A DNA stretch of 64,000 nucleotides from Candidatus Bilophila faecipullorum (GTDB taxonomy: Bacteria > Desulfobacterota > Desulfovibrionia > Desulfovibrionales > Desulfovibrionaceae), in the NCBI GenBank assembly GCA_944326695.1, contig CALVEZ010000001.1, positions 109,019 to 173,018 on the forward strand, in the 5' to 3' direction. Both the position numbers and the translations under genes were made by a program. Positions 53,576 to 64,000 of this stretch are shown piece after piece (positions within the stretch are counted from its first letter, which is position 1; every line of letters starts with the position of its first letter). A model generated the notes under the pieces. It saw nothing but the letters and a program-made list of their open reading frames with translations, was not told the DNA's origin and did no database searches.

Positions 53576-54886
53576 CTACGCCCCGAACACGCGATTGAGG
53601 ATGTCGCTCTCGTGGCGGAGATAGAACGTGCAGTCGAAAAGCTCGGCAAAGGTTTCCGGGCTCAGGCGGCTGTTGATGTCGGGATCGGCCTTGATGAGCT
53701 CGGGGAAGGACTGGCGGGTTTCCCAGCTCTTCATGGCGTTGCGCTGCACCATCACGTAGGCTTCCTGACGCGGAATGCCCGTTTCGATGAGAGCGGTGAG
53801 GACGCGCTGCGAGAAATAGAGGCCGAAGGAGGATTCCATGTTGCGGGCCATGTTCTCGGGCAGGATGCGCAGCCCCTCAAGGAGACGGCAGAGGCGGTGC
53901 AGCACGTAATCCGTGAGGATGGTGGAATCGGGCATGATCACGCGCTCCACGGAGGAATGGCTGATGTCGCGTTCGTGCCAGAGGGCCTGATTTTCAAGCG
54001 CGGCCAGCGCGTTGGTGCGGATGAGGCGGGAAAGGCCGGTCATGTTCTCGGCGGAAATGGGATTCTTCTTGTGCGGCATGGCCGAGGAACCCTTCTGCCC
54101 CTTGGCGAATCCTTCCTCCACCTCGCGCACTTCCGTGCGCTGGAGGTGGCGCAGTTCCACGCAGATGCGCTCGATGGTGCCGGCGGTCACGGCAAGGGCG
54201 GTGAAGTAGGCGGCATGGCGATCCCGCTGAATGACCTGCGTAGACACCTCGTCCACCTTGAGGCCGAGCAGCTCGCAGACGATGGCCTCGACCTGCGGCG
54301 ACAGTACGGTGTAGGTACCCACCGCACCGGAGAGCTTGCCGACGCGCATGTCGTCAAGAGCCTGTGCGAAACGCACACGGTCGCGCTTGAACTCGGCGTA
54401 GAAGCCCGCCATCTTGAGCGCGAAGCTGGTGGGTTCGGCATGGATGCCGTGCGTGCGGCCCATGCACAGCAGCCCCTGATGCTCAAGCGCCAGCTTCTTC
54501 AGGACGGCCAGCAGGCGGTCGAAGCCTTTGAGGATAAGCTCACCGGCCTCCACCATGAGCAGGGAACCCGCCGTATCCACGATGTCCGACGAGGTGCAGC
54601 CCAGATGGATGAAACGGGAAACAGGGCCCACCTTTTCCTCAATGGCCGTAAGGAACGCGATGACGTCATGGCGCGTGGTTTCCTCAATCTCGATGGCACG
54701 GTCCACAAAGGCGCGATCCACGGTAAAATCGGCGTCTCGGCGCAGGATTTCCATGTCGGCATCGGAGATTTCTCCCACACGGTTCCATGCCTCGCACACG
54801 GCCATTTCCACGCGCAGCCACGCCTGATAGCGGTTTTCGGGGGTCCAGATGTTGCCCATTTCCGGGCGGGTGTAACGTTCGATCAT
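53576..54886 (-). CDS. purB: Adenylosuccinate lyase PurB
   Basis: Catalyses two purine steps, SAICAR to AICAR and adenylosuccinate to AMP. It has 436 residues, the short bacterial form. MIERYTRPEMGNIWTPENRYQ is the standard start. LGCTSSDIVDTAG, MGRTHGIHAEPTSFA with the general-acid histidine, and the signature SSAMPHKKNPISAENMTGL are all intact. A GC-rich hairpin element follows its stop. fmdB-like lies 55 bases upstream on the same strand. Confidence 0.97.
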   Translation of the reverse strand: MIERYTRPEMGNIWTPENRYQAWLRVEMAVCEAWNRVGEISDADMEILRRDADFTVDRAFVDRAIEIEETTRHDVIAFLTAIEEKVGPVSRFIHLGCTSSDIVDTAGSLLMVEAGELILKGFDRLLAVLKKLALEHQGLLCMGRTHGIHAEPTSFALKMAGFYAEFKRDRVRFAQALDDMRVGKLSGAVGTYTVLSPQVEAIVCELLGLKVDEVSTQVIQRDRHAAYFTALAVTAGTIERICVELRHLQRTEVREVEEGFAKGQKGSSAMPHKKNPISAENMTGLSRLIRTNALAALENQALWHERDISHSSVERVIMPDSTILTDYVLHRLCRLLEGLRILPENMARNMESSFGLYFSQRVLTALIETGIPRQEAYVMVQRNAMKSWETRQSFPELIKADPDINSRLSPETFAELFDCTFYLRHESDILNRVFGA

Positions 54887-54941
54887 GGCTTCTCCTCACG
54901 GAAACAGATAACGGCGCGGGCCAACGCCCACGCCGCGACAA

Positions 54942-55229
54942 TCAGGCCGTAGCCGCCTTGGAAGCATCGCCCGAACCGGAAGCGGCAGGGGCCGCCGGAG
55001 CCGCCTCCTTCTTCTCCGCGGCGGAATCGCCCTCGGGCTTGGAAGATTTTCCGCCGTAGCAGGAGGCGAACCAACCGCCGCCCTCCAGCTTGAACGCGGT
55101 ATGGGACACGATGCGCTCGGCCTCCGCCCCACAGTCGGGGCAGGGCTCAAGCTGCGGGGAATCAAACGTCTTTACCCATTCTTCAAACACCTTGCCGCAC
55201 GTGCGGCAGCGATATTCGTAAATCGGCAT
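54942..55229 (-). CDS. FmdB-family zinc-ribbon protein
   Basis: A 95-residue protein with an N-terminal zinc ribbon: MPIYEYRCRTCGKVFE with Cys8 and Cys11, then PCPDCG with Cys30 and Cys33. The second half is a Lys/Glu/Ala-rich tail, probably disordered. FmdB proteins are named from a formamidase locus and proposed to be regulatory; the function is not settled. It is probably cotranscribed with purB, which starts 55 bases downstream. Confidence 0.9.
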   Translation of the reverse strand: MPIYEYRCRTCGKVFEEWVKTFDSPQLEPCPDCGAEAERIVSHTAFKLEGGGWFASCYGGKSSKPEGDSAAEKKEAAPAAPAASGSGDASKAATA

Positions 55230-55400
55230 ACAGTGATCTCCAGCAGATTCTTCAAAGGCCGCGGGCGCAAAGGCCCGGGCCGGACAAAAACCGTCCGGGA
55301 AACCTGACGGCTCCCCGGATTTACAACAAAAGGAGAAACAGCGGAAACGCCTGAGCGCATCCGCTGCTTCACGCCGGATACCGGCAAAAATCCTTCAGGC

Positions 55401-55517
55401 TTACTTGCCGCTCTTCGCGGCGGCCTGAGCTTCGTGAATGCGGGCCTTGATGCGTTCCGCGCGACGCTTGCGGCGGCGATCAAGTTCCTTCTTGCGTTCG
55501 ATTTTCTTATGGGCCAT
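55401..55517 (-). CDS. 38-residue basic protein, DUF6800-like
   Basis: MAHKKIERKKELDRRRKRRA then ERIKARIHEAQAAAKSGK: a highly charged, predicted helical peptide. AGGAG lies eight bases before the ATG at 55517; frame extension further up is not conserved in character. Short Arg/Lys-rich proteins starting MxxKxxERxxELxRRRxR occur across Desulfobacterota and resemble DUF6800, of unknown function; nucleic-acid or ribosome binding is plausible from charge. It lies 171 bases before fmdB-like on the same strand. Confidence 0.72.
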   Translation of the reverse strand: MAHKKIERKKELDRRRKRRAERIKARIHEAQAAAKSGK

Positions 55518-55635
55518 GTCAGTACTCCTCACAGTGAAACGTAATCTGTGGATAACTACAGCCAATTTCCCTCTTTGTCCAGCGGAAATGCACGCCTTGT
55601 CCCCCGCCGGTGCCTTCGCGCGCCTGACCGGGGAA

Positions 55636-55780
55636 GCCGTTTCCCCGCCGCGCTCTCCTTCACGCGAACGGGCCGTCGCGAACAAGCGCGGCATTCGGCT
55701 CTCCCCGCACACGCGGACATGCCCAAGGCAAACCCGACAACAGAGATTTTGCCTTGCGGTCTCCCCCGCACGTCCGAACG
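55636..55780. repeat. Three degenerate repeats with about 60-base period
   Basis: GCCGTTTCCCCGCCGCGC, CGGCTCTCCCCGCACACGCGG and GCGGTCTCCCCCGCACGTCC (first 18-20 bases of each) have their TCCCC blocks near 55642, 55702 and 55762. They are weaker than the other loci but in phase. They lie in the gene-free gap 55518-55956. Confidence 0.45.
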
Positions 55781-55956
55781 TACCCGCCCTTTCTCAACGC
55801 AAGCGCTTGCAGAAAAACAAACGTTCTCCACAAGCCCCGTCTTTCTCCGCCGGGACTTCCCCCCTTAAAGCATCTCCCGCCTTTTCTCCGCCAAACCGGG
55901 GGACGTGCGCCTCCGAAACGAAACGCCGCTCTACCCGGCCCTCCATCAACCCTTAC

Positions 55957-56040
55957 GAAAGTCTTGGGATGGGGAGGGATGGGGTGTGGGGAAGGGAGGG
56001 GCAACCTTTCTCCAGAAAGGTTGCCCCTCCCTTCCCCACA
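55957..56040 (+). repeat. Intergenic hairpin mosaic element, copy e
   Basis: AAAGTCTTGGGATGGGGAGG and ATGGGGT lead into a perfect inverted repeat: TGTGGGGAAGGGAGGGGCAA-CCTTTCT pairing with AGAAAGG-TTGCCCCTCCCTTCCCCACA around CC. It ends 14 bases before the hldD stop codon. It is nearly identical to copy f at the window end. Confidence 0.85.
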
Positions 56041-56053
56041 TGCCTTTCCGTTC

Positions 56054-57025
56054 CTACAAATACGGATCAGGCTTCATCAAATAGTTCTTGATGTAGTCGG
56101 ACACGCCGTCCTCAAGGGAATGGAAGGTCACATCGCAGCCGAGCCGCTCAAGCCACGACATTTCGGCTTGCGTGTAGTACTGATAGCGTCCCTTCAGGGT
56201 GGCGGGCATGTCGATATAGTTAATGTCCGGTATCTTGTCCATGGCGGAGTAAACGGCGTTGGCCAGATCGTTCCACGTACGCGCCTTGCCGGAGCCGATA
56301 TTCAGGATGCCGTTCGCCTCGGGATGCTCCAAAAGCCAGTACATCACGTCGACGCAGTCCTTCACATAGACGAAATCCCGCATCTGGCCGCCGTCCGGGT
56401 ACTGGGGACGGTCGGACTTGAAAAGGCGCAGCGATCCGGTTTCCCGCAGTTCGGTGAAGGCTTTGCAGGCAACGCTCTTCATTTCGCCCTTGTGGTATTC
56501 GTTGGGGCCGTAAACATTAAAGAATTTGACGCTGGCGATGCGCTTGAGGAGATTTTCCCGGTAGGCCCAGAGGTCGAACATCTGCTTGGAATAGCCATAC
56601 ATGTTCAGGGGACGCAGCGAAAGCGTGGTCAGCAGGCTGTCCGAAAAACCGTGCGAACCGTCGCCATAGGTGGCCGCGCTGCTGGCATTGATGAGGCGCG
56701 CGCCCACTTCCATCGCATAACGGCAGACCATCTGGCTGTAGTGCAGATTGTTGTCCATCAGAAAATCGGCGTTGCGTTCCGTAGTGGAGGAGCATGCGCC
56801 CATATGAATGACGGCCTCCACCTTCTGCGGGGCGCGGCCTTCCTGCACCATGCGCCGGAATTCGTCGCGATGCACGTAGTCCCGGTAGCGGCGGTTGACG
56901 AGGTTCCGCCATTTTTCGCTGGAAGCCAGATTGTCTACCACCAGAATATCGTCGATGCCGGCTTCGTTGAGCCGCCAGATCATGGCGCTGCCGATGAAGC
57001 CCGCTCCACCCGTTACGATGTACAT
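56054..57025 (-). CDS. hldD: ADP-L-glycero-D-manno-heptose 6-epimerase HldD
   Basis: SDR epimerase of 323 residues that makes the ADP-heptose used in the LPS inner core. MYIVTGGAGFIGSAMIWRLN begins the NADP-binding fold. NLASSEKWRNLVNRRYRDYV, HMGACSSTTERNADFLM, SSAATYGDGSHGFSD, the catalytic YGYSK and FFNVYGPNEYHKGEMKSVA are HldD signatures. The ATG at 57025 has AAGGAG five bases before it; a GTG two codons earlier lies inside the ribosome-binding site and is rejected. It follows proB by 53 bases on the same strand and so may be cotranscribed. Confidence 0.96.
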   Translation of the reverse strand: MYIVTGGAGFIGSAMIWRLNEAGIDDILVVDNLASSEKWRNLVNRRYRDYVHRDEFRRMVQEGRAPQKVEAVIHMGACSSTTERNADFLMDNNLHYSQMVCRYAMEVGARLINASSAATYGDGSHGFSDSLLTTLSLRPLNMYGYSKQMFDLWAYRENLLKRIASVKFFNVYGPNEYHKGEMKSVACKAFTELRETGSLRLFKSDRPQYPDGGQMRDFVYVKDCVDVMYWLLEHPEANGILNIGSGKARTWNDLANAVYSAMDKIPDINYIDMPATLKGRYQYYTQAEMSWLERLGCDVTFHSLEDGVSDYIKNYLMKPDPYL

Positions 57026-57078
57026 GGTCACTCCTTGAAATACGGTTCCTTAATCAGAGGGCATCCCGTCCGATTACC

Positions 57079-58227
57079 TTACAATGCGGCATCCAGCAAC
57101 AGGTTGTCCCGGTGGACGACCTCGGGATAGTGGGCATCGCCCAAAATGGCCGCGACCTCGTGGCGCTTGAGCCCCTTGATGCGCAGCAGGTCCGCCGCGT
57201 TGTAGTTGCTGAGCCCCACGCCCACGGTTTCGTGCCCAAAGACCAGCCGCACGAGAGCCCCGGCCTCAAAGCCGCCCTGCACGTCGGTGATGCCGCCGGG
57301 AAGAAGGCTCTTGCCGTGATGCCTCACGGCGTCCGCCGCGCCCGCGTCCAGAACAAGCGTGCCCTGCGGATCGGCCTGATACGCCAGCCAGTATTTGCGG
57401 CGGGAAACGGTGCGTCTTTCGGGACGCACCCATGTCCCGAGCGTTTCTCCGGCGAAAAGGCGCGTGATGACGTCGGCTTCCCGGCCCGGCAGGATGGCGG
57501 TCGGCACGCCCAGTTGCGCCACCCGATGCGCCGAAAGCAGCTTGGAATACATCCCGCCCGTGCCTTCGGCGGACTTGCCGCCGCACAGGGCATCGAGATT
57601 GAGCGCGCGAATATCCTCAATGCAGGGCATGATCCGCGCCTCGGGATTTTCCAGCGGGTTGGCGTCGAGAACGCCGCCGATGCTCGTCAGATTGACGAAA
57701 AGATCGGCTTCCAGCGGATTGACCAGCAAGCTCGAGAGATTGTCGTTGTCGCTGAATTTGAGTTCGTTGACGGAGACGGTGTCGTTTTCGTTGACCACCG
57801 GGATGACGCCCCACGAGAGCAATTCACTGAACGTATTGCGGATATTGAGAAAACGTGTGCGGCTCTTGAGATCGTCGCGTGTGAGCAGCACCTGCGCCGT
57901 AAGGAGGCCGCGCCGCGAAAAGGCGTTGTCGTAAAGGTGCATAAGCCGCCCTTGCCCCACGGCGGCGGCGGCCTGCTTCCCACTGAGGCCCACGGCCTCG
58001 GGCGCACCGGGGAGCTTGCGCAAGGCCGTGCGGCCCGCGCCCACCGCGCCGGAGGACACCAGCACGACACGCCGTCCCTGCCCGCTGAGCACGGAAAGCT
58101 GCTCCACGAGGTTGTCGAGCACGTCAAGGTTGAGGTCGCGCCCGTTGCTGAGGACAGCCGTCCCCACCTTGACCACCACGCAGCGGGCGTCACGCAAGGT
58201 GGCGTCCCGTTCTTCCTGCCAATTCAT
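57079..58227 (-). CDS. proB: Glutamate 5-kinase ProB with PUA domain
   Basis: First enzyme of proline synthesis, phosphorylating glutamate with ATP. It has 382 residues from the ATG at 58227 (MNWQEERDATLRDARCVVVK), with AGGAG eight bases upstream. The kinase part holds VKVGTAVLSN, LVSSGAVGAGR, PVVNENDTVSVNELKFSDND and GTGGMYSKL. The C-terminal PUA domain (about 285-375) includes GALVRLVFGHETVGVGLSNY. It belongs to the obg-proB order typical of Desulfovibrionaceae. proA is not in the window. Confidence 0.96.
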   Translation of the reverse strand: MNWQEERDATLRDARCVVVKVGTAVLSNGRDLNLDVLDNLVEQLSVLSGQGRRVVLVSSGAVGAGRTALRKLPGAPEAVGLSGKQAAAAVGQGRLMHLYDNAFSRRGLLTAQVLLTRDDLKSRTRFLNIRNTFSELLSWGVIPVVNENDTVSVNELKFSDNDNLSSLLVNPLEADLFVNLTSIGGVLDANPLENPEARIMPCIEDIRALNLDALCGGKSAEGTGGMYSKLLSAHRVAQLGVPTAILPGREADVITRLFAGETLGTWVRPERRTVSRRKYWLAYQADPQGTLVLDAGAADAVRHHGKSLLPGGITDVQGGFEAGALVRLVFGHETVGVGLSNYNAADLLRIKGLKRHEVAAILGDAHYPEVVHRDNLLLDAAL

Positions 58228-58252
58228 GAGTGACTCCTCTATGCCTCCGGCG

Positions 58253-58298
58253 GGCAGGGCTCCGCCCTGCACCCGCAAGGGGCGAGCCGCCCCTTGAC
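58253..58298. repeat. Double GC hairpin repeat upstream of proB
   Basis: GCAGGGC-TCC-GCCCTGC (58254-58270) and AAGGGGCG-AGC-CGCCCCTT (58277-58295) stand side by side, separated by ACCCGC. Similar twin hairpins with CACCC and GACCC tails are common between genes in GC-rich proteobacteria. It lies 26 bases before the proB ATG, so it would be in the proB leader. Confidence 0.6.
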
Positions 58299-58388
58299 CC
58301 GGCTTGATTGGTCCATGCTACGCAGGGGTTACACCACAAATCGTCTCCGAACGCCAGTCCCCGTGCAAGAGAGATACCCCCATCATGC

Positions 58389-58422
58389 AAAAAGGACAGG
58401 GACCATGTTCCCTGTCCTTTTC
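58389..58422 (-). terminator. Bidirectional terminator between obg and proB
   Basis: AAAAGGACAGGGA and TCCCTGTCCTTTT pair around six bases, with T-runs on both strands. It ends obg transcription; proB therefore needs its own promoter between 58228 and 58388, none of which was clear. Confidence 0.85.
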
Positions 58423-58442
58423 CACCAAAACGAACTTCTTCC

Positions 58443-58582
58443 GCGCCGCCTCCCCACCAGTCAAAAATCTTTGAAGAGGATAGGGAGGGCGCGAGCCGCG
58501 CCGGCAGGTTTGAGGAGGGGAAGGGGAAACGTGGGGGTGCTCCCCCCTTCTATAGAAAGTTTCCCCTTCCCCTCCCCAATCT
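58443..58582 (+). repeat. Intergenic hairpin mosaic element, copy d
   Basis: The longest copy: head GCGCCGCCTCCCCACCAGTC, AAAAATCTTTGAAGAGGATA, an insert GGGCGCGAGCCGCGCC that is itself palindromic, GGTTTGAGGAGGGGAAGGGG, then core GTGGGGGTGCTCCCCCCTTC and TATAGAAAGTTTCCCCTTCC. It ends two bases before the obg stop codon. Confidence 0.8.
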
Positions 58583-58583
58583 T

Positions 58584-59699
<1,116 letters not shown>

Positions 59700-59728
59700 C
59701 TAATAAATGGGTTGAGTATCGTAAAAAA

Positions 59729-60118
59729 TCATCGGGAAGAGCGCGGCCCGCCCCGAAAGGAGAGTGTCGCAAGGGCCAGCGCCGCCGTCAATACGGCTAT
59801 GTCCATGATCACGGCCAAGGCCGAGGGAAAGAAAAAAGGATGCGGCTTTTCCGCAAAAAAGCCGGGCAAAGCGGAAAAAACGCCCGCACACACCGGGGTC
59901 AGCAGGATCGCGGCCACGGCCTGCGCCACGGAATAGCGTTCCCGCCGCTTCACCATCAGCCAACGGAAAAGGCCGAACGCCACAAGGCCGGGCACACCGT
60001 AAAAAAGCGTTTCCCACAGCCAGCCGGGGACGCGGCCTGCCCAAAAATCCGTGAGCAGGGCACGGCAGAATACCAATAAGATGCCCATTTCCACGGCGAA
60101 CACGACGGCTTTGCGCAT
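59729..60118 (-). CDS. Small membrane protein between rpmA and obg (1)
   Basis: A 129-residue protein with about four helices: AVVFAVEMGILLVFCRALL, LWETLFYGVPGLVAFGLFRWL, AQAVAAILLTPVCAGVFSAL and VIMDIAVLTAALALATL. The loop after helix 2 is basic (VKRRERYS). AAAGGAG lies nine bases before the ATG at 60118 and gives the start. I do not recognise the family. It sits in the rplU-rpmA-obg region, where most relatives have no such gene, so it may be a lineage-specific insertion. Confidence 0.7.
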   Translation of the reverse strand: MRKAVVFAVEMGILLVFCRALLTDFWAGRVPGWLWETLFYGVPGLVAFGLFRWLMVKRRERYSVAQAVAAILLTPVCAGVFSALPGFFAEKPHPFFFPSALAVIMDIAVLTAALALATLSFRGGPRSSR

Positions 60119-60224
60119 GATCCGGCTCCTTTGCTGGCGTTGACGGGAACGGCCCCGGCGCAAGGGCCGCCTGCGGGAGGGCGCCCCATGAGGCGCGCTT
60201 CAAAGGCGGTACGGGAAGGGGGCT

Positions 60225-60638
60225 TCACACGCCCTTGTGCCGCTCGTCGAAAGCCTTCATCTTGGCCCACAGGTGAAGAAGAAACATGCAAAGATACAGG
60301 AGCGCCACGAGGATTCCCGCGCACCATTCCACGAGCGTCAGCGTCAGGTCCGCTCCCCATGTGCCCCATTCCCAGAAGACGCCGAGGACGGTGCACAAGA
60401 GGAGGAAATACCCTGCCCCGAAAGCCAGCATAACCGGAAGGGAAAGGTAGCGCTTCCCCGTGCAGCGGCTAAAACTCCGCAAAAGGGGGAAAGCCGCCAG
60501 CACGACGGGCAGATACAGCTCCACCAAAAACATCAAGAGGCTGTCCGGCCCTTTGCTGTCCACCGAACTCCAGAGGAGCGCCCAGTGCCACAGGAACGCC
60601 CCGCCAAAGAGCAACAAAGCGATTTTGGCGTCCTTCAT
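60225..60638 (-). CDS. Small membrane protein between rpmA and obg (2)
   Basis: A 137-residue protein with about four helices: IALLLFGGAFLWHWALLWS, LLMFLVELYLPVVLAAFPLL, LPVMLAFGAGYFLLLCTVLG and LTLVEWCAGILVALLYLCMF. GGAGGG lies ten bases before the ATG at 60638. It is unrelated in obvious sequence to its neighbour, from which it is 106 bases away. Its family is unknown. A terminator separates it from rpmA. Confidence 0.7.
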   Translation of the reverse strand: MKDAKIALLLFGGAFLWHWALLWSSVDSKGPDSLLMFLVELYLPVVLAAFPLLRSFSRCTGKRYLSLPVMLAFGAGYFLLLCTVLGVFWEWGTWGADLTLTLVEWCAGILVALLYLCMFLLHLWAKMKAFDERHKGV

Positions 60639-60674
60639 GGGTTTCCCTCCACGCACGAGCGGCGCCTACACCAA

Positions 60675-60704
60675 AAGGGAAGAAGCCTGACGGCTCCTTC
60701 CCTT
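60675..60704 (-). terminator. Terminator of rplU-rpmA
   Basis: AAGGGAAGAAGCC and GGCTCCTTCCCTT pair with one mismatch around TGAC, followed on the minus strand by TTTTGG. Confidence 0.8.
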
Positions 60705-60727
60705 GGAAAAATCATCTGTTCCGCAAC

Positions 60728-61009
60728 CTATTCGGCGGCGGGAGCTTCGAAAGGCACAATGTGCACGCGCTTTTGAATCTTGCGCTTGCGCACATAGGTT
60801 TCGTACTTCACCGTGCCGTCGATCTTGGCGAACAAGGTGTAGTCGCTGCCCATGCCCACGTTTTCGCCGGGATGGATAACGGTGCCGAGCTGCCGGACAA
60901 GGATGTTGCCGGCGAGGACGCCCTGACCGCCGAAACGCTTCACGCCGCGGCGTTGGGCGTTACTGTCGCGACCGTTGCGGGAACTGCCGCCTGCTTTTTT
61001 GTGTGCCAT
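60728..61009 (-). CDS. rpmA: 50S ribosomal protein L27
   Basis: A 93-residue ribosomal protein near the peptidyl-transferase centre. [20 protein letters not shown] is the classical L27 start and [19 protein letters not shown] follows. It has no N-terminal extension of the Firmicutes type, so no Prp cleavage is needed. It lies 27 bases after rplU in the same operon. Confidence 0.98.
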   Translation of the reverse strand: MAHKKAGGSSRNGRDSNAQRRGVKRFGGQGVLAGNILVRQLGTVIHPGENVGMGSDYTLFAKIDGTVKYETYVRKRKIQKRVHIVPFEAPAAE

Positions 61010-61036
61010 GAGGATATCTCCTTACAGTCCAACAGA

Positions 61037-61345
61037 TTAGGCTTCGATAGCCTTGACCTGAATGGCGGTATAGTCCTGACGATGGCCCTGCAGCTTGCGG
61101 GAGTCGTTGCGGCGCCACTTCTTGAAGACAAGAATCTTTTCGCCCCGCACGTGATCCAGCACAGTGGCCGTCACCTTGGCGTTTTCAACATAGGGAGCGC
61201 CGATCTTGAGTTCGGCCCCGCCAACCATAAGCACTTTGTCGAGGGACACTTCGCTGTTCACGTCGGCAGCCATGCGATCCACGAGAATCTTGGTGCCTTC
61301 TTCAACGCGGAACTGCTTGCCGCCCGTTTCGATAATCGCGTACAT
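61037..61345 (-). CDS. rplU: 50S ribosomal protein L21
   Basis: A 102-residue 23S rRNA-binding protein. The start at 61345 (MYAIIETGGKQFRVEEGTKI) has CGGAGG seven bases upstream; the frame is open for 25 codons before but is not coding there. VLDHVRGEKILVFKKWRRND and YRKLQGHRQDYTAIQV-like sequence (SRKLQGHRQDYTAIQVKAI) complete the L21 signature. First gene of rplU-rpmA, with a strong promoter. Confidence 0.98.
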   Translation of the reverse strand: MYAIIETGGKQFRVEEGTKILVDRMAADVNSEVSLDKVLMVGGAELKIGAPYVENAKVTATVLDHVRGEKILVFKKWRRNDSRKLQGHRQDYTAIQVKAIEA

Positions 61346-61372
61346 TAAGAACCTCCGAAAAAAGAGAAGGGA

Positions 61373-61401
61373 TAAGTACCCCCTTCTCCGCAACCTGTCA
61401 A
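61373..61401 (-). promoter_or_regulatory. Promoter of rplU-rpmA
   Basis: On the minus strand a perfect TTGACA (61396-61401), 17-base spacer and TACTTA (61373-61378), 27 bases before the rplU ATG. Confidence 0.7.
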
Positions 61402-61839
61402 GCGGATTGGTGTACTTCACGGATAGCGCCCACGTGGTTGCTCTTAGGTGAAGGGTTCGTGCAGGCCGGCGGGCGTGAACGGCGTTTATAACCTCAATTA
61501 CGGAATCATGGCAAGCGCCACTTTAGCCATTCCGCGGAAGTTCTAGAAAAAGAGGCTTACTTTTTTGATAGTTAGAGAAAAAAAGAAAAAAAATGCGAAA
61601 AAAAATCGCTCCGCCCCCTTCCCAAGACGCGAAGGGGGATTATTTACTCCACCGAGAGGCCGAAACGGCCTGCTTGCAAGGCGTACGCCCCCGGCGAGCG
61701 TCACCCGATTTGAAACGTGCGGCCTTTTTGCTGCATCGGGACACGCCCGCCTTTCCGAGCGCCGACCGGGAATCCCCGGCGGCCGGGAAACGAAGGGCTG
61801 GTTGCAACAGAAAAATATCTTTTTGGAGGATAAGTCGTC
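61402..61839. other. groESL upstream region
   Basis: Contains an A-rich tract (AGAGAAAAAAAGAAAAAAAA near 61573), a perfect hairpin CCCCCTTC-CCAAGACGC-GAAGGGGG (61614-61638) and a small GGCCGAAACGGCC hairpin near 61658. No CIRCE element (TTAGCACTC-N9-GAGTGCTAA) was seen. A sigma-32 promoter could not be assigned with confidence. GGAGG precedes the groES ATG. No gene was seen. Confidence 0.45.
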
Positions 61840-62127
61840 ATGAGTCTGAAACCTTTGAATGACCGTGTTCTTGTGAAGCGCCTCGAGTCCGAGGAAAGAA
61901 CCGCCAGCGGCCTGTACATCCCCGACACCGCCAAGGAAAAGCCCTCCAAGGGCGAAGTGGTCGCCGTTGGCCCCGGCAAGCACGCCGACGACGGCAAGCT
62001 CGTGCCCATGACCGTGAAAGTGGGCGATATGGTGCTTTTCAACAAGTATGCCGGTACCGAAGTCAAAATCGACGGCGCCGAGCACCTCGTCATGCGTGAA
62101 GACGACATCCTTGCCATTATCGCCTAG
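61840..62127 (+). CDS. groES: Co-chaperonin GroES
   Basis: A 95-residue heptamer-forming lid of the GroEL chamber. [20 protein letters not shown] is the usual start, the mobile loop lies at about 16-33 ([20 protein letters not shown]), and [18 protein letters not shown] is typical. GGAGG lies 12 bases before the ATG. It is followed by groEL after 65 bases. Confidence 0.98.
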   Translation: MSLKPLNDRVLVKRLESEERTASGLYIPDTAKEKPSKGEVVAVGPGKHADDGKLVPMTVKVGDMVLFNKYAGTEVKIDGAEHLVMREDDILAIIA

Positions 62128-62171
62128 CAGCCCGATTTTTTTTGCTGCGACCGTACCTCATTTTATTTTAG

Positions 62172-63836
<1,665 letters not shown>

Positions 63837-63874
63837 GCCCCGGCTTGGACTGCCCCTCGCAGCCTGACTGAATG

Positions 63875-63912
63875 AAAAGCCCCCGGCGATTTCGTATTGC
63901 CGGGGGCTTTGG
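63875..63912 (+). terminator. Terminator of groESL
   Basis: AAAGCCCCCGGC and GCCGGGGGCTTT pair perfectly around an 11-base loop. Confidence 0.9.
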
Positions 63913-63928
63913 CGTGCATGGAGGGACA

Positions 63929-64000
63929 TGTGGGGAAGGGAGGGGGAACCTTTCTGGAGAAAGGTTCCCCCTCCCTTCCCCACACCCCATCCCTCCCCAC
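63929..64000 (-). repeat. Intergenic hairpin mosaic element, copy f (cut by window end)
   Basis: The minus-strand counterpart of copy e: GGGATGGGGTGTGGGGAAGG, GAGGGGGAACCTTTCT-CC-AGAAAGGTTCCCCCTC and CCTTCCCCACATG. A perfect inverted repeat spans 63929-63983. It follows the groEL terminator and continues past the window end. Confidence 0.8.

Overview
The window is GC-rich bacterial chromosome that looks like a member of the Desulfovibrionaceae (sulfidogenic Desulfobacterota). The clues are a lipoprotein-type cytochrome c nitrite reductase (nrfHA) next to a sigma-54 two-component system, a Re-citrate-synthase-like DRE-TIM enzyme, a DUF39 homocysteine-biosynthesis protein, a TupA tungstate-binding protein, a stand-alone IMP cyclohydrolase, a DUF2333 protein and the order rplU-rpmA-...-obg-proB. 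LpxK and HldD indicate a Gram-negative cell with LPS. The genus cannot be fixed from sequence alone. No phage, plasmid, transposase or cas gene was recognised.

Layout. 1-12 kb: guaB (cut by the window edge), a universal stress protein, cardiolipin synthase overlapping tail-to-tail with RNase R, an HxlR regulator divergent from a flavoprotein, lpxK, panB-panC and a sugar-nucleotide epimerase. 12-22 kb: tRNA-Pro(GGG) with promoter and terminator, a large KatE-type catalase, and an acrA-acrB-oprM efflux operon divergent from its TetR repressor with a palindromic operator between them. 22-30 kb: a DUF1992 gene flanked by arrays of short palindromic repeats, a Re-citrate-synthase-like enzyme fused to a Cache domain, a LysE exporter, an iron-sulfur flavoprotein, rlmD, a 46-residue membrane protein and the IMP cyclohydrolase. 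30-44 kb: mutT, a PAS-GGDEF protein, an AT-richer stretch with tupA, azlCD, a lipoprotein-coaBC cluster, UDP-glucuronate 4-epimerase, DUF2333, DUF39 and a four-helix membrane protein.

44-51 kb: nrfHA is transcribed away from a hybrid histidine kinase whose periplasmic part has a c-type haem motif, followed by an NtrC-type regulator. A near-consensus sigma-54 promoter faces nrfH, so the three parts read as one nitrite-response module. 51-64 kb: an L,D-transpeptidase, pyrE, purB, fmdB-like, a 38-residue basic protein, hldD, proB, obg, two small membrane proteins, rpmA, rplU and groES-groEL.

Two repeat systems stand out between the genes. First, several intergenic regions carry short palindromic repeats of about 20-28 bases with start-to-start spacing of 57-62 bases, each locus with its own sequence family. 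They look CRISPR-like but are degenerate and have no cas genes nearby. Second, a mosaic element of roughly 50-145 bases with a long GC-rich hairpin occurs six times, close to gene 3' ends. These two repeat systems, the Cache fusion and the haem-sensor nitrite module are the best leads.
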